Assembly (NCBI GenBank): GCA_007133055.1
Contig: SLNM01000187.1
Span: 1 to 6,196, forward strand
DNA from: Lentisphaeria bacterium
Lineage (GTDB): Bacteria; Verrucomicrobiota; Lentisphaeria; Oligosphaerales; PUNB01
Length of the DNA: 6,196 nt
Direction of reading: 5' to 3'
The notes under the pieces are model-generated. The model saw only the letters and a list, made by a program, of their open reading frames with translations. It was not told where the DNA came from and did no database searches. Made by a program: the position numbers and the translations under genes. This document shows positions 6,001 to 6,196 of the stretch, in pieces. Numbering within the stretch: position 1 is the first letter of the stretch; every line of letters starts with the position of its first letter.

Positions 6001-6075
6001 ATGTGTTTTTTTAACACTCTCGAAACTCAAGGTGACTTTCCGAATCTTGGGCACGTGTTGAACTTGGGCACGTGA
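6001..6075 (+). other. Possible 24-codon leader open frame before the LacI-family gene
   Basis: ATG at 6001 opens a 24-codon frame ending in TGA (6073-6075), in the leader between the promoter and the regulator. A purine-rich GAGAGAGG (5992-5999) precedes it, but too close for an ideal ribosome site and only a few bases past the predicted transcript start. The peptide begins MCFFNTLETQ and has no run of one amino acid that would suggest attenuation. It may be chance. Confidence 0.2.
6046..6074. promoter_or_regulatory. Tandem CTTGGGCACGTG boxes, possible operator pair
   Basis: CTTGGGCACGTG occurs exactly twice, at 6046-6057 and 6063-6074, 17 bases apart. Each ends in the palindrome CACGTG. 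They lie in the leader between the promoter and the regulator's ATG and are followed by eight A. Their position suits repression by a DNA-binding protein, possibly the LacI-type product itself. In RNA the two CACGTG could pair as a short stem. Confidence 0.45.
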
Positions 6076-6115
6076 AAAAAAATAATGCGCTTTAGGGCGG
6101 GGTTGAAAGTAAACA

Positions 6116-6196
6116 ATGGCGACATTGAAAGACATTGCACGGGAAACGGGGGTTTCGCGCCAGACCGTGGCGCGGGTGCTCAGTGGCAACGCCAAG
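6116..6196 (+). CDS. LacI-family transcriptional regulator, N-terminal helix-turn-helix, 3' truncated by the window
   Basis: The first 27 codons are present. They begin MATLKDIARETGVS and continue through RQTVARVLSGN, the LacI-type helix-turn-helix: first helix at about 4-11, turn at Gly12-Val-Ser, recognition helix at about 15-22. The usual motif reads V-S-R-x-T-V-S-R-V-L-N-G; here the second Ser is Ala and the Asn is Ser, both tolerated in the family. The sugar-binding domain and hinge helix lie outside the window, so effector and targets are unknown. The Shine-Dalgarno is poor (GAAAG at 6105-6109 is the best candidate), but the start fits the family exactly. Such regulators usually repress or activate sugar-use genes near them. 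The promoter and repeated CACGTG boxes upstream suggest self-regulation. It could control the hydrolases upstream or genes further downstream. Confidence 0.93.
   Translation, partial: MATLKDIARETGVSRQTVARVLSGNAK

Larger units (their letters stand above)
4938..6115. other. Gene-poor, repeat-rich intergenic region
   Basis: No open frame in these 1178 bases has a recognisable domain, codon use like the neighbouring genes, or a strong start. What can be seen is a set of short direct repeats (5043-5163), a candidate terminator (5154-5179), an isolated palindrome (5203-5225), and a dense repeat cluster (5378-5647). After that come about 290 bases (5648-5935) with only one small palindrome, then the control region of the LacI-type gene. 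Homopolymer runs occur (eight C at 5350-5357, eight T at 5936-5943). I saw no tRNA, rRNA or CRISPR pattern. Confidence 0.65.

Overview
The window reads as a carbohydrate-degradation locus from a free-living or gut bacterium. All supported genes lie on the + strand. The gene families suggest a PVC-type bacterium (Lentisphaerota, Kiritimatiellota, Planctomycetota or Verrucomicrobiota). They are a GH29-like hydrolase, a GH3 NagZ-like enzyme, a large secreted DUF4091/GH123-like protein and a LacI-type regulator. That taxonomic guess is inference from family content and the repeat-rich intergenic DNA; no marker gene is present.

Layout: bases 1-359 hold the 3' end of an alpha-L-fucosidase-like protein. 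Twelve bases later comes a complete GH3 enzyme (372-1991) with an intact Asp-x-His dyad and nucleophile, probably cytoplasmic. A 222-base GC-rich gap follows, containing a strong 52-nt hairpin. Next is a complete 907-residue exported protein (2214-4937), with a galactose-binding-like domain followed by a DUF4091/GH123-like catalytic region. At the position where the GH123 clan normally has Asp-Glu, this protein reads Asp-Gln. Bases 4938-6115 contain no convincing gene. They hold a candidate terminator, short tandem repeats and a dense cluster of direct and inverted repeats (5378-5647). A promoter with a perfect TATAAT box precedes the first 27 codons of a LacI-family regulator, which runs off the end of the window.

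Working model (inference): the exported DUF4091 protein binds or trims a glycan outside the cytoplasm, and the GH3 enzyme releases terminal sugars, possibly N-acetylhexosamines, from imported fragments. The fucosidase-like protein would remove fucose or a related side group; its location is not visible here. The LacI regulator may control this locus or the next one downstream. The two features most worth following up are the DE-to-DQ change and the repeat cluster, in which identical flanks enclose unrelated cores.
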